Assembly: GCA_963695805.1 (NCBI GenBank)
Contig: CAVOHV010000005.1
Span: 310,001-374,000, forward strand
DNA length: 64,000 bases
Source of the DNA: DASUPK01 sp963695805
GTDB lineage: Bacteria > Actinomycetota > Thermoleophilia > Solirubrobacterales > 70-9
Reading direction: 5' to 3'
Shown: one piece after another, positions 25,356 through 33,848 of the stretch
Layout: each line of letters opens with the position of its first letter
How positions within the stretch are numbered: position 1 is the first letter of the stretch
The notes under the pieces: model-generated
Database searches by the model: none
What the model was told of the DNA's origin: nothing
What the model saw: only the letters and a program-made list of their open reading frames with translations
Made by a program: the position numbers and the translations under genes

Positions 25356-25961
25356 CTAGTCGTCGTTGGCGGTCGGAAGCTCCAACTCGGCCAGGGGTTC
25401 ATACTCCGCACCGCTCCTGCGCAGGTGCGACTTGAAGAGCACCAGACGAGTCGGACGGAAGAACCGGAACATGTGTTCGGGCAGCGGATGCGGCTGGGTC
25501 GTGATCAGGGCGGGCTTGCGGCTGCCCGGCGCCTCGGGCCTCACCCGGGCCATGGTCAGGTGCGGCCAGAACGCTCGCTTCTCCGGCTCGTAGAAGCCGG
25601 CCTCGACCAACCGCCCCTCGATCCGCTTCTGCAATCCGACCGTTTCGTCTGAGTTCGCAGCCAGCGCGATCAGCCTCGGGCGCTTCCCGCGCGGCACGCC
25701 GACCGGCTCCGCCATCAGCTCGACCGCAGGCGCGTGGTCGCCGACGTCAAAGCCCGCCTTCGCGATCGCCTTGACGTCCTTCTCGGCCTGGTAGCCGAGG
25801 AAAACCAGGGTCATGTGGAGGGCCTCCGGGCGGACCACCCGCAGCGCCGGGTCGGCGAGCGCGGTGCGCTGCCAGTCGACGAGGCCCGCGCGGACGTCGT
25901 TGGGCAGGTCGAGGGCGACGAACAGCCGAGCCCTGGGGCTCTTGAGCCTCTCCTTGGCCAC
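25356..25961 (-). CDS. thpR: RNA 2',3'-cyclic phosphodiesterase (2H superfamily)
   Basis: 201 residues with the two HxTx motifs of the 2H phosphoesterases: HMTL at residues 49-52 and HLTM at 134-137, in the expected FVALDLP...FLGY...FWPHLTMAR setting. ThpR opens 2',3'-cyclic RNA ends. It lies between the lipoprotein gene and recA, as in many actinobacterial cinA-recA neighbourhoods. Confidence 0.92.
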   Translation of the reverse strand: MAKERLKSPRARLFVALDLPNDVRAGLVDWQRTALADPALRVVRPEALHMTLVFLGYQAEKDVKAIAKAGFDVGDHAPAVELMAEPVGVPRGKRPRLIALAANSDETVGLQKRIEGRLVEAGFYEPEKRAFWPHLTMARVRPEAPGSRKPALITTQPHPLPEHMFRFFRPTRLVLFKSHLRRSGAEYEPLAELELPTANDD

Positions 25962-26001
25962 ACGGGAACGCTAATTCCCAGGTCGGCGGTTCTCTCCCCA
26001 C

Positions 26002-26559
26002 CTAGTCGCCGGTCGGCGAAGGCGAGATCTCGCCGCGGCCCGCGACCTGGAGATCCGCCGGCAGGGTGGCGCCCCAGCGATCGGCGAGGACCTCCAGCCG
26101 TGTTCGCCAGGCGATGATCGTGGCCCGCTGCTCGCTCTGGAAGTCGGGCAGTTCGTCGAACTGCCGGTCCGGCAGCGCGGCAGCCAGGGCGCTCAAGTAC
26201 GTGTCCTGGAGCACGAAGGTGTGGGCGTAGGCGTCCTGCGCCGCGCGCAGCTCGTCCGGGACGTCCTCAACGGCGGCTATCCGGACTGCGTAGTCGGCGG
26301 CTCCACGCTCGATCCGTTCGATCCCGCGCTGCGCCTGCTTCCCGCTCAGCTCTCCGTCGCGGTACCCCTCGAGGACGGGATCCGCCTTGTCGAGCAGCTC
26401 GTTGATGCCGAGCCTGATCGGCTGCACCTGTGAGACGTAGTCCTCCAGCGCCTGGCGCCGATCCGCCGTGGTCGTGTCGGATCCGCAGCCGATCGCCGTC
26501 GAGACCAGGGCCGCAGCCAGAAGCGCCGAGGCGGCGTGGACAAGACTCCGTTCACGCAC
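26002..26559 (-). CDS. Putative lipoprotein of unknown function
   Basis: 185 residues from GTG 26557-26559. The signal peptide ends STAIGC, a lipobox, after which a helical, charged domain follows (RRQALEDYVSQVQPIRLGIN, RAAQDAYAHTFVLQDTYLSA) ending with Pro/Ser/Gly. It should be an extracytoplasmic lipid-anchored helical protein. No family recognised. It overlaps the upstream hydrolase stop by 8 bp, so the two may be coexpressed. Confidence 0.75.
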   Translation of the reverse strand: MRERSLVHAASALLAAALVSTAIGCGSDTTTADRRQALEDYVSQVQPIRLGINELLDKADPVLEGYRDGELSGKQAQRGIERIERGAADYAVRIAAVEDVPDELRAAQDAYAHTFVLQDTYLSALAAALPDRQFDELPDFQSEQRATIIAWRTRLEVLADRWGATLPADLQVAGRGEISPSPTGD

Positions 26560-27481
26560 CGCGCGCCCTCGCCACCATCCGCAGGACGAATCGGGCCACC
26601 AAGGCGGGACGGTTGACGTGGATCTGGTGGCCGCTCCCGAAGGCCACAACCCGCTTGGTGTTCGGGTGCAGGCGGGCCAGGTAGAGCTGGCTGCGCTTCC
26701 ATGTCCGGTTGACGAGCCCCGAGAACCGGTGCCACACGCCCTGGGGGGCCGAGAACCCGTAGCTGGCCGAGAGCACGAAAACGGGCAGGTGACGCGGCGA
26801 GCGCCGCAGCGGCTTCATCTCGGCGAAGCTTCGGTAGAAGTCGATCGCCTCGAGGTCCTTGTACTGGCGGGCGTCCTCGGAGGGCGACTGCAGGTAGTAG
26901 GCGTTGTAGCGGGCGAACTGACGCGGCTTCATCTGGCCCTCCATTGCCTCGGAGATGGCGTCGACCAGCACCAGCCCGCTGACCTCAGCGGGGTAGAGGC
27001 TCGCGTACTGACGGACGATCAGCCCACCGGTCGAGGCGCCCACCATCACGTACGGGCCGGGAACGCCGGCCGCGGAAAGCAGCGCGTGCAGGTCGGCGAC
27101 GACATCGCCCGTGCTGCGGGGCATCGGGACGGGGTCGCTGCGGCTCACATACGGGAAATGAGCGAGCGTCCCGGGCCGGTCGTAGAAGCAGGTGCGGGTG
27201 AATGGGGTGACCCGCGGGAGCACCCCCGTCCCGTCCCTGGACCAGTTCCAGATATCGCCGCGGCTGCGCAGCCCGGCCTCGAAGATCACCGTCGGGGAGC
27301 CGCTGCCGTGGCATTCCAGGTAGAGGTGCCGGCCGCCGGCGATCTCGACCCTGCCCGCGAAGTCGCCGACCGCCCCCGAGGACTGAGCAGCGGCAAGCGG
27401 CGGACTCGGCGAGAGCAGTGCGAGCGCGATCAGGGCAAGCACGACCGCGAGGGCCTCCCGTACCCCTGCTCGCAGCCTCAT
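26552..27481 (-). CDS. Secreted alpha/beta-hydrolase
   Basis: 309 residues with an N-terminal signal peptide (about residues 1-31, ending LAAAQ). Hydrolase markers are LYLECHGSGSPTVIFEAG, TCFYDRPG, nucleophile in VMVGASTGG, LVLVDA, and a C-terminal His in GSGHQIHVNRP. This matches exported hydrolases in actinobacteria that start with an ECxGxGxPTV strand. Substrate unknown. Its ATG overlaps the cinA stop (ATGA). Confidence 0.88.
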   Translation of the reverse strand: MRLRAGVREALAVVLALIALALLSPSPPLAAAQSSGAVGDFAGRVEIAGGRHLYLECHGSGSPTVIFEAGLRSRGDIWNWSRDGTGVLPRVTPFTRTCFYDRPGTLAHFPYVSRSDPVPMPRSTGDVVADLHALLSAAGVPGPYVMVGASTGGLIVRQYASLYPAEVSGLVLVDAISEAMEGQMKPRQFARYNAYYLQSPSEDARQYKDLEAIDFYRSFAEMKPLRRSPRHLPVFVLSASYGFSAPQGVWHRFSGLVNRTWKRSQLYLARLHPNTKRVVAFGSGHQIHVNRPALVARFVLRMVARARGA

Positions 27482-28755
27482 CGCGGCGGCTCGCGGCCCT
27501 CGAGCAGGTAACGGACCAGATGGAGCGCGACGACGACGGAGCGCTCACGTACGTCGTTGCGGCTGCCGGGCAGAATCGGATCTCGCGCCAGCACACCCCC
27601 CGCGGCGCTCTTCGCGCAGAAGCAGACGTAGCCGACCGGCTTCTCCTCTGTGCCGCCGTCGGGTCCCGCGATGCCGGTGATCGCACAGGCCACATGGGCC
27701 TCGAAGCGCTCGAGGGCGCCATCGGCCATCGCCTCGGCGACCTCAGGCGAGACCGCACCGCGATCCTCGATCAACTTCGGATCGACCCCAAGCAGCTTCG
27801 ACTTGGCATCGTTCGAGTACGCGACGACGCCACCGGCGAACCACTTCGACGACCCGGGCCGAAGCGTCAGGCGGCCGGCGAGCAACCCGCCGCTCTCGGA
27901 CTCGGCGACGGCGATCGTGCGATCCCCGAGGAGCCGGAAGACGACCGACTCGATCGACTCGCCGGACTCCGTGTAGGTGAACCTGCCGAGCCGCTCCTCC
28001 AGGCCCGCGCGCAGCGCCTCCGCCGCTTCCTCGGATCCCGGCCGGTGGCGGACGTCGGTCACCAGCTCGCCGCCGCGCAGGCAGGTGGTGACCTCGAGCT
28101 CATCCAGGTCGACCCCGTCGTCCTGGATCTCCCGCAGCACCTTTGCCAGCTCGGACTCCGGGATCCCGAACATTCGGATCGACATCGTCCGGTACGGCTC
28201 GGCGCGTTCGAGAACTTCCTCCGCGGCAGGGGCCACCAGCGCCCGCGGCCACATCTCCTGCAGTTCGCGCGGCGGCCCGGGCAGGACGATCACCACCTGG
28301 CCGTCGGCGGGCACGACGAGGCCGGGAGCCGTACCGGCGGGGTCGAGAGCGGTTGCCCCCTCCGGGACCATCGCCTGCTTGCGGTTTGCCTCGCGCACCG
28401 CCTCGGGGTCGAAGCGAAGCCGGCGCGCGAATCGGGCGATGATTTGCGCGATCTTCTCCTCCATCTCGGTGTCGAGCACGAGCTCGCGGCCTGCGAAGCG
28501 CCCCACGACCTCGGCGGTCAGGTCATCGGCCGTCGGCCCCAGGCCCCCCGAGGTGACGATCAGGTCGAGGCCGCGGTCGCGCATGTGGCCGAGCGCGCCC
28601 TCTAGGTCCTCAGGCCGGTCGCCGACCACGGTGATCTCCTCCACCTCGACGCCCAGCTCGGCGAGCCGCTCGGAGAGCCACGGTCCGTTCCGGTCCGTGA
28701 CGTAGCCGCTCAGCACCTCGGTGCCGGTGACCAGGATCCCCGCGCGCACGTTCAT
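27478..28755 (-). CDS. cinA: CinA: ADP-ribose pyrophosphatase/NMN deamidase family protein
   Basis: About 425 residues from ATG 28753-28755 (MNVRAGILVTGTEVLSGYV). The N-terminal MoCF-like domain has TSGGLGPTADDLT and VIVLPGPPRELQEMW. The C-terminal CinA domain has AVAESESGGLLAGRLT, FAGGVVAYSNDAK and AITGIAGPDGGT. It recycles NMN and is commonly linked to recA, as here. The longer open frame upstream crosses a hairpin and the ftsK end, so is not used. Confidence 0.93.
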   Translation of the reverse strand: MNVRAGILVTGTEVLSGYVTDRNGPWLSERLAELGVEVEEITVVGDRPEDLEGALGHMRDRGLDLIVTSGGLGPTADDLTAEVVGRFAGRELVLDTEMEEKIAQIIARFARRLRFDPEAVREANRKQAMVPEGATALDPAGTAPGLVVPADGQVVIVLPGPPRELQEMWPRALVAPAAEEVLERAEPYRTMSIRMFGIPESELAKVLREIQDDGVDLDELEVTTCLRGGELVTDVRHRPGSEEAAEALRAGLEERLGRFTYTESGESIESVVFRLLGDRTIAVAESESGGLLAGRLTLRPGSSKWFAGGVVAYSNDAKSKLLGVDPKLIEDRGAVSPEVAEAMADGALERFEAHVACAITGIAGPDGGTEEKPVGYVCFCAKSAAGGVLARDPILPGSRNDVRERSVVVALHLVRYLLEGREPPR

Positions 28756-28806
28756 GCGCCCATTGTCCCGATCCAGGGCTCTACACCCAACGAAGGACGT
28801 CTCGAT

Positions 28807-28855
28807 GGACCGTTCCATTTTGGGGCCCCATATGGGCACCAGGATGGAGCGGTCC
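28807..28855. repeat. 49-bp imperfect palindrome between ftsK and cinA
   Basis: Reading inward from 28807 and 28855, 12 outer pairs form with one T:G wobble (ggaccgttccat against atggagcggtcc), and the inner part adds about 9 more pairs, including wobbles, with one mismatch. It contains tggggcccca. The wobbles favour folding as plus-strand RNA, opposite to the flanking genes. No T-tract follows. Confidence 0.65.
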
Positions 28856-28858
28856 GGA

Positions 28859-31417
28859 CTAGTCCCCTCCGGCCGCCGGCCCGATCGGCTCGGCGACTCC
28901 TTCCCCAGCCGGGTTTTCGGGAGGTTCTCCCCCACCCAGCACCCGCGGCAGGTCCGCCGCGGAGACGAGCACCTGTCGCGGCTTCGAGCCCTCGTATCCG
29001 GAGATGATCCCCCGGCGCTCCAGCATGTCGATCAGGCGGCCGGCCCGGGTGTAGCCGACGCGCAGGCGCCGCTGGATCATCGAGACCGAGGCCGTGTCGC
29101 TCTCGACCACGATCTGCGCCGCCTGGTCCAGGAGGTCGTCTGCGTCCGGGTCGAAGTCGTCGTCCCCGCCATCCGCCGGCGGCGGCTGCGCCGCCTCGAG
29201 CAGCTCCTCCGCGAAGTCCGGTTCGCCCTGCTCTGCCCAGTGTTCGGTGAGCTTGGCGATCTCGGCCTCGGTGATGAAGGCCCCCTGGATGCGCTGCATC
29301 TTCGAGGTGCCCGCCGGCCGGAAGAGCATGTCGCCCTGGCCGAGCAGCGTCTCGGCGCCGCCCTGGTCGAGGATCACCCGCGAGTCGACCTGCGACGAGA
29401 CCGCAAATGCGATCCGCGCCGGGATGTTGACCTTGATCGTCCCGGTGATGATGTCCGTGGACGGCCTCTGAGTCGCCAGGAGGAGATGGATGCCGACCGC
29501 GCGCGACTTCTGGGCGAGGCGGATGATCGCGTCCTCCACCTCGGCTGGCGCGATCATCATCAGGTCGGCGAGCTCGTCGATTACGCAGAGGATGTGGGGC
29601 AGCGGCGCCTCCCCGTCCCGCTCACGGACCCGGTTGAGCTCCGCGAGGTTCCGCGAGCGCGCTTGCTCCATCACGCCATAGCGGCTCTCCATCTCGGCGA
29701 TCAGGTTGTTGAGCACGTTGGCCGCGAGCCGCGGCGAGGTCACCACCGGCGTCAGCAGGTGAGGGATCTTCTCGTAGTGGTTCAGCTCGACCCGCTTCGG
29801 GTCCACCAGGACCAGCCGCACCTCGTTGGGCGAGGCGTGCAGCAGGATCGAGCTGAGGATCGCGTTGACGCTCCCCGACTTGCCCGATCCGGTGGTGCCG
29901 GCGACCAGGGCGTGCGGCATCTTCTGCAGGTCCGTCCAGACGGCGCTCCCGGAGATGTCCTTGCCGAGCCAGGCAACCAGCGGTGAGGATCCCTGCGGCC
30001 GTCCGCCGTAGATGTCGCCGAGGCGCACCAAGCGGCGGCGCTGGTTGGGGACCTCGACACCGACGGCCTGCTTGCCGGGAATCGGCGCGAGGATCCGGAT
30101 GTCCGTCGAGGCGAGCGCATATGCGAGGTCGTCCTTCAGCTGGCTGATCTTCGAGACCTTGGTCCCGGGGGCGAGCTTCAGCTCGTAGCGGCTCACATGG
30201 GGGCCGGTGACCGTCCCGACCATCCTCGCCTCGACGCCGAAGTGTCCGAGCGTCTCCAGCAGCGTGCGCGCGGTCGCCTCGTGGTCCTTCTTGTCGGGTC
30301 CCTTGTCGGGCGCGCCCCGCTCCAGCACCCGCTCGGGGTCGGGCAGCCTGTAGTCGATCTCCTCGGACTCCGTGACGCCAGTTCGCGGTTGACCCATTGG
30401 TGTGAGCTTCACGGCTTCGCCATCACCGCCCACGTCCTCAGCTTCGCTTCCGGACGTATGCGGCTCGGGCGCCTTTGGCTTGGCAACCCTGATCGTTTCG
30501 GCGTCGTCCTCGAGGTCCTCCAGCTCGCTCGTGTCGGGCTCGTCCGCGACCCGCACCGCCTCGTCGAAGTTCGCAACCGCGGCCGTCTTCTGCTCATCCT
30601 CGCCCTGCACGAGCACCTGGTAGTCGTCGTCCCCGCCCTCGATCGGCTCAGGCGGGCCGAAGACCGGCTCGGTCGAGGCGGGCGAGGTGTCGATCAGGTC
30701 GGGGTCGGTCCGGATCCGGCTCTCCTTCACGGCCGTCGCGAAGCCGACCGTGCCCCGCTTCGCCCTTTCGGCGCCTCGCCGGGCTGCGCGAACCATGTCC
30801 GAGACCGAGCGTCCCGAGATCAGCAGCAGACCGGACACCACGAGCACCACCGCGATGATCTGCGCGCCGAGCCGCTGGAAGAGCGTCGTCGTGGCCCAGT
30901 ACAGAGTCTCCCCCACGCCGCCGCCGTGATGAGGGAAGAAGTCGGGGTCGAAGAGGTCCTTGCGCGCACCATCCGGGCCGAGGCCCGCGGTCTGCGCTGC
31001 CAGGGCGAGCAGCAGTCCGAAGGCAATGGCCATGACGCCGATCGCCACGGATCGGGGCGCGGGCAGGAAGGGGCGCAGGATGAGGGCGATCCCCGCCAGT
31101 CCGAGGACCACCGGGACGATGACGGCCCCCGCCCCCACGGCGTACGAGAGGGCCGTCTCGGAGCCGTCGCCGACGGTACCGCCGTTCCACCCAAGGTAGA
31201 TGACGTAGCCGAGGTAGACCGCGAGCCCGATGCAGCTAAGGCCCGCGAGGTCGAGGCGGCGCTGCGTCACCTCGGGCGAGGTGCGGCCCTTGCCGCGTGG
31301 GCGACCCCGCGCCGCTGGCTTTCGCTTTCGCCCGCGCGCAGGCTGCTTCTTGCGCCGGGGCGGATCACGCCGCTCCGGAGCGCCGAAAATGCGGTCTGCA
31401 AGCATCCGCCCACCCAT
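28859..31417 (-). CDS. ftsK: DNA translocase FtsK/SpoIIIE
   Basis: About 852 residues from ATG 31415-31417. A basic N-terminus (rich in Arg/Lys/Pro) is followed by four membrane helices (about 57-77, 90-116, 123-142, 173-192), an acidic linker, and the motor domain with Walker A VAGTTGSGKSGS near residue 507, Walker B RLVLVDPKRVEL, and LLATQRPSTDIITGTIK. The C-terminal winged-helix gamma domain (VSMIQRRLRVGYTRAGRLID) reads KOPS-like sequences. It clears chromosomes through the closing septum. Confidence 0.95.
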   Translation of the reverse strand: MGGRMLADRIFGAPERRDPPRRKKQPARGRKRKPAARGRPRGKGRTSPEVTQRRLDLAGLSCIGLAVYLGYVIYLGWNGGTVGDGSETALSYAVGAGAVIVPVVLGLAGIALILRPFLPAPRSVAIGVMAIAFGLLLALAAQTAGLGPDGARKDLFDPDFFPHHGGGVGETLYWATTTLFQRLGAQIIAVVLVVSGLLLISGRSVSDMVRAARRGAERAKRGTVGFATAVKESRIRTDPDLIDTSPASTEPVFGPPEPIEGGDDDYQVLVQGEDEQKTAAVANFDEAVRVADEPDTSELEDLEDDAETIRVAKPKAPEPHTSGSEAEDVGGDGEAVKLTPMGQPRTGVTESEEIDYRLPDPERVLERGAPDKGPDKKDHEATARTLLETLGHFGVEARMVGTVTGPHVSRYELKLAPGTKVSKISQLKDDLAYALASTDIRILAPIPGKQAVGVEVPNQRRRLVRLGDIYGGRPQGSSPLVAWLGKDISGSAVWTDLQKMPHALVAGTTGSGKSGSVNAILSSILLHASPNEVRLVLVDPKRVELNHYEKIPHLLTPVVTSPRLAANVLNNLIAEMESRYGVMEQARSRNLAELNRVRERDGEAPLPHILCVIDELADLMMIAPAEVEDAIIRLAQKSRAVGIHLLLATQRPSTDIITGTIKVNIPARIAFAVSSQVDSRVILDQGGAETLLGQGDMLFRPAGTSKMQRIQGAFITEAEIAKLTEHWAEQGEPDFAEELLEAAQPPPADGGDDDFDPDADDLLDQAAQIVVESDTASVSMIQRRLRVGYTRAGRLIDMLERRGIISGYEGSKPRQVLVSAADLPRVLGGGEPPENPAGEGVAEPIGPAAGGD

Positions 31418-31522
31418 TCGACGCCTGGGGCCCCACCCCTGCCAGGCACGAAGTCCCCCCCTAAACGCTTCCTCAAGGTCGCTCGGGATGTGGGTTTTCG
31501 CGTCTACCCTTCGGTGAGCGTG

Positions 31523-32215
31523 ATGGAGCAGGCCACAGCCACGGCACGCGTCCTCGTCGTCGAGGACGACGAGGCCATTGCCGACGTCCTGCGGCGTTCG
31601 CTCCGCGCCGAGGGCCACGAGGTCCGCAGCGCCGGGGACGGCGCCGAGGCACTGACCGCGGCAGAGGAGTTCGCGCCGGACCTGGTCGTGCTCGATCTCG
31701 GCCTCCCCCGGCTCGACGGGATGGAGGTATGCCGACGGCTCCGCGCCGAGAGTGACGTCCCGATCCTGATGCTGACCGCCCGTACCGAGACCGAGGACCG
31801 CGTCGAGGGCCTCGACATGGGCGCTGACGACTACCTCCCGAAGCCGTTCGAACGAGACGAGCTGCTCGCCCGGATCAGGGCACTCCTTCGCCGTCGTCCG
31901 CCGCGGGGCAGCGCCTCGATCGTCGTCGGCGACCTGCTTCTCAACCCGGACACTCGCGAGGTGAAGCGCGGCAAGCGCGAGATCGAGCTCACCAACCGGG
32001 AGTTCGAGCTGCTCGAGTACCTGGCGCGCAACCAGAAGCTGGTGGTCTCGCGCGAGCGGCTGCTCGAGGACGTCTGGGGGTATGACCCCTTCGAGCAGAC
32101 GAACACCATCGACGTCTTCATCTCCAATCTGCGGCGCAAGCTGGAGTCCGGCGGCGAGCCACGCCTCCTGCACACCAAGCGGGGGGCCGGGTACGTCCTC
32201 AAGGCCGCGGCGTGA
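31523..32215 (+). CDS. OmpR-family response regulator
   Basis: 230 residues. Receiver domain with acidic pocket VEDDEA, phosphoacceptor D58 (LVVLDLGLPRLDG), T in LMLTART and K in YLPKPF. The C-terminal winged helix is OmpR/PhoB-type (ELTNREFELLEYLARNQ, RRKLE, TKRGAGYVLKA). ATG 31523 is chosen; GTG 31514 and 31520 are in frame. The sensor kinase overlaps by GTGA, so the pair is coupled. It is divergent from ftsK with a 105-bp shared upstream region. Confidence 0.93.
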   Translation: MEQATATARVLVVEDDEAIADVLRRSLRAEGHEVRSAGDGAEALTAAEEFAPDLVVLDLGLPRLDGMEVCRRLRAESDVPILMLTARTETEDRVEGLDMGADDYLPKPFERDELLARIRALLRRRPPRGSASIVVGDLLLNPDTREVKRGKREIELTNREFELLEYLARNQKLVVSRERLLEDVWGYDPFEQTNTIDVFISNLRRKLESGGEPRLLHTKRGAGYVLKAAA

Positions 32216-33675
32216 AGTGGGCCAACCCTAGGCGCCTTCCCCTCTTCGAGCGCATCCCGGTCCGGTGGCGAATCGCCATCACGACTGCTGGCCTCACGCT
32301 GCTGATCCTGGTGATCTTTGCGCTCGTCCTCGGTCAGGTCGTCGGCAACCGCATCCGGAGCGACTTCCGGGTGGAGCTGAGCAGCGCCGCTCGCTCCCTG
32401 GCGGCCGAAACGACCGTGTCCGTGGATCCACTGCACGGAACCGTCGTCGACACCCCGAATCTGAAGGCCTTTGCTCTGCCCGAGGACGCCCAGATCAAGG
32501 TGCTGGATCAATTTGGGCATCCGGCGGCTGGAACCAACTCCGCGATCGACCTCGGCCCTCCTAGGCCCGGGATCCACACCGTCGGCGGCCTGAGCGTCGC
32601 GACCGAGCCCGTCACCGCATCCGGCTCACTCCCTGCGTACGTCCAGTACGCGCGCCCCGACGAGGGTGTGAACGAAACCGTCGCCCGTCTCTGGCTCTTC
32701 CTCGGTGCCGGCGTCATCGGTGGAACGCTGCTCGCGCTCCTCGCCGGGCTGGCAGTCGCCGATCGCGCCATGCGCCCGATCAAGGCCCTCACGGACCTGG
32801 CGCGCCAGATCACCAGTACTCGCGACCCCTCCAAGCGAATCCCGGTCCCCGCGACCGACGACGAAGTCGGCGAGCTGGCGCGGACGATGGACGGCATGCT
32901 CCAGGCTCTCGACGAGGCCCACTCCGAGCGGGAGCAGTCGCTCGAGCGACAGCGTGAGTTCGTCGCCGATGCCTCCCACGAGCTGCGAACACCTCTAACG
33001 AGCATCCAGGCCAACCTCGAGTTGCTGCAGGTCGAGGGCCCCGGCTCCGAGGACGACCGGCACGCGATCGACTCTGCTCTCTCCTCGACCAGGAGGATGT
33101 CGGGTCTGGTGTCCGACCTCCTCCTGCTCGCGCGCGCCGATGCCGGTCGCCAGGTTGCGCGCAAGGAGAACGACCTGGCCGAGATCGCGGCGGGCGCGCT
33201 GGAGGAGGTCGAGCCACTCGCCGGAGACCGCCGATTGGAGAGCCATCTCGAGGGCCCGCTGCCCATGCACGGCAGCCCCGACGAGCTCCACAGGATGGTT
33301 CGCAACCTCCTCGAGAACGCGGTCAGGCACACGCCCGAGAAGTCCACCGTCGAGCTGACCGCCCGACGGGACGGCGACGGAGCGCTGCTCGAAGTGCTCG
33401 ACGACGGCCCCGGGATCCCCGCCGGGATCGAGGAGCAGGTCTTCGATCGCTTCGTTCGGGGTGACGGCCCCGCCGACACCGTGGGCGGAGGGGGCAGCGG
33501 CCTCGGCCTCGCCATCGTCCGCGCGGTCGCACAGTCGCACGGAGGTTCCGTGGACGCCGGCAAGAGCACCTACGGGGGCGCCCGCTTCTCGATCCGGTTG
33601 CCCCTCGAATCAGCCGCTGAGGCGACGCCGGACGGGCGACCTGCGCAGCGTTCAGACGAGCCCCAAAAGCTTTAG
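32212..33675 (+). CDS. Sensor histidine kinase
   Basis: 487 residues, GTG start overlapping the regulator stop. TM1 about 20-41, an extracytoplasmic sensor of about 115 residues, TM2 about 158-180, HAMP (ADRAMRPIKALTDLARQI), HisKA with H256 in DASHELRTPL, and HATPase with N box (MVRNLLENAVRHTP), G1 (DDGPGIP) and G2 (GGGSGLGLAIV). The layout resembles MprB. The sensor domain gives no ligand clue. Followed by a structured intergenic region and terminator. Confidence 0.93.
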   Translation: MKWANPRRLPLFERIPVRWRIAITTAGLTLLILVIFALVLGQVVGNRIRSDFRVELSSAARSLAAETTVSVDPLHGTVVDTPNLKAFALPEDAQIKVLDQFGHPAAGTNSAIDLGPPRPGIHTVGGLSVATEPVTASGSLPAYVQYARPDEGVNETVARLWLFLGAGVIGGTLLALLAGLAVADRAMRPIKALTDLARQITSTRDPSKRIPVPATDDEVGELARTMDGMLQALDEAHSEREQSLERQREFVADASHELRTPLTSIQANLELLQVEGPGSEDDRHAIDSALSSTRRMSGLVSDLLLLARADAGRQVARKENDLAEIAAGALEEVEPLAGDRRLESHLEGPLPMHGSPDELHRMVRNLLENAVRHTPEKSTVELTARRDGDGALLEVLDDGPGIPAGIEEQVFDRFVRGDGPADTVGGGGSGLGLAIVRAVAQSHGGSVDAGKSTYGGARFSIRLPLESAAEATPDGRPAQRSDEPQKL

Positions 33676-33720
33676 CAAACGTTCAAGAACGGCTCCTAGA
33701 TTCCGCACCGGACGAGACAC

Positions 33721-33833
33721 CTCGCCGGCGGTGCGAAACCCCACACACCACGGCGAGAACCCGCTTAGGCCCTTGTGGCCCGAGCGTCGCCCCCGGTGGT
33801 CGCACCTCCCTCGACCGCCGGGGGCTTCTTTTT
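33721..33833 (+). ncRNA. Candidate structured RNA or 3' element after the kinase gene
   Basis: The 173 bp between the kinase stop (33675) and the next start are non-coding but structured. ctcgccg (33721-33727) pairs with cggcgag (33751-33757), with inner ggtg/cacc pairing, and a terminator hairpin follows at 33789-33833. This hairpin-plus-terminator layout is like that at 2195-2287, though the sequences are not clearly homologous. It could be a small RNA, or simply the 3' UTR of the two-component operon. Confidence 0.35.
33789..33833 (+). terminator. Intrinsic terminator after the two-component operon
   Basis: gcccccggtggtcg at 33789-33802 pairs over 14 bp (one G:U) with 33812-33825, followed by ttcttttt. 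It should end the regulator-kinase transcript. The next gene starts only 16 bases after it. Confidence 0.85.
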
Positions 33834-33848
33834 GCAACGGTGCCCCCT

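Noticed and set aside
30197..31522. Long N-terminal extension of the response regulator frame
   Set aside because: The extension is antisense to ftsK and has no domain; the receiver domain starts right after ATG 31523.
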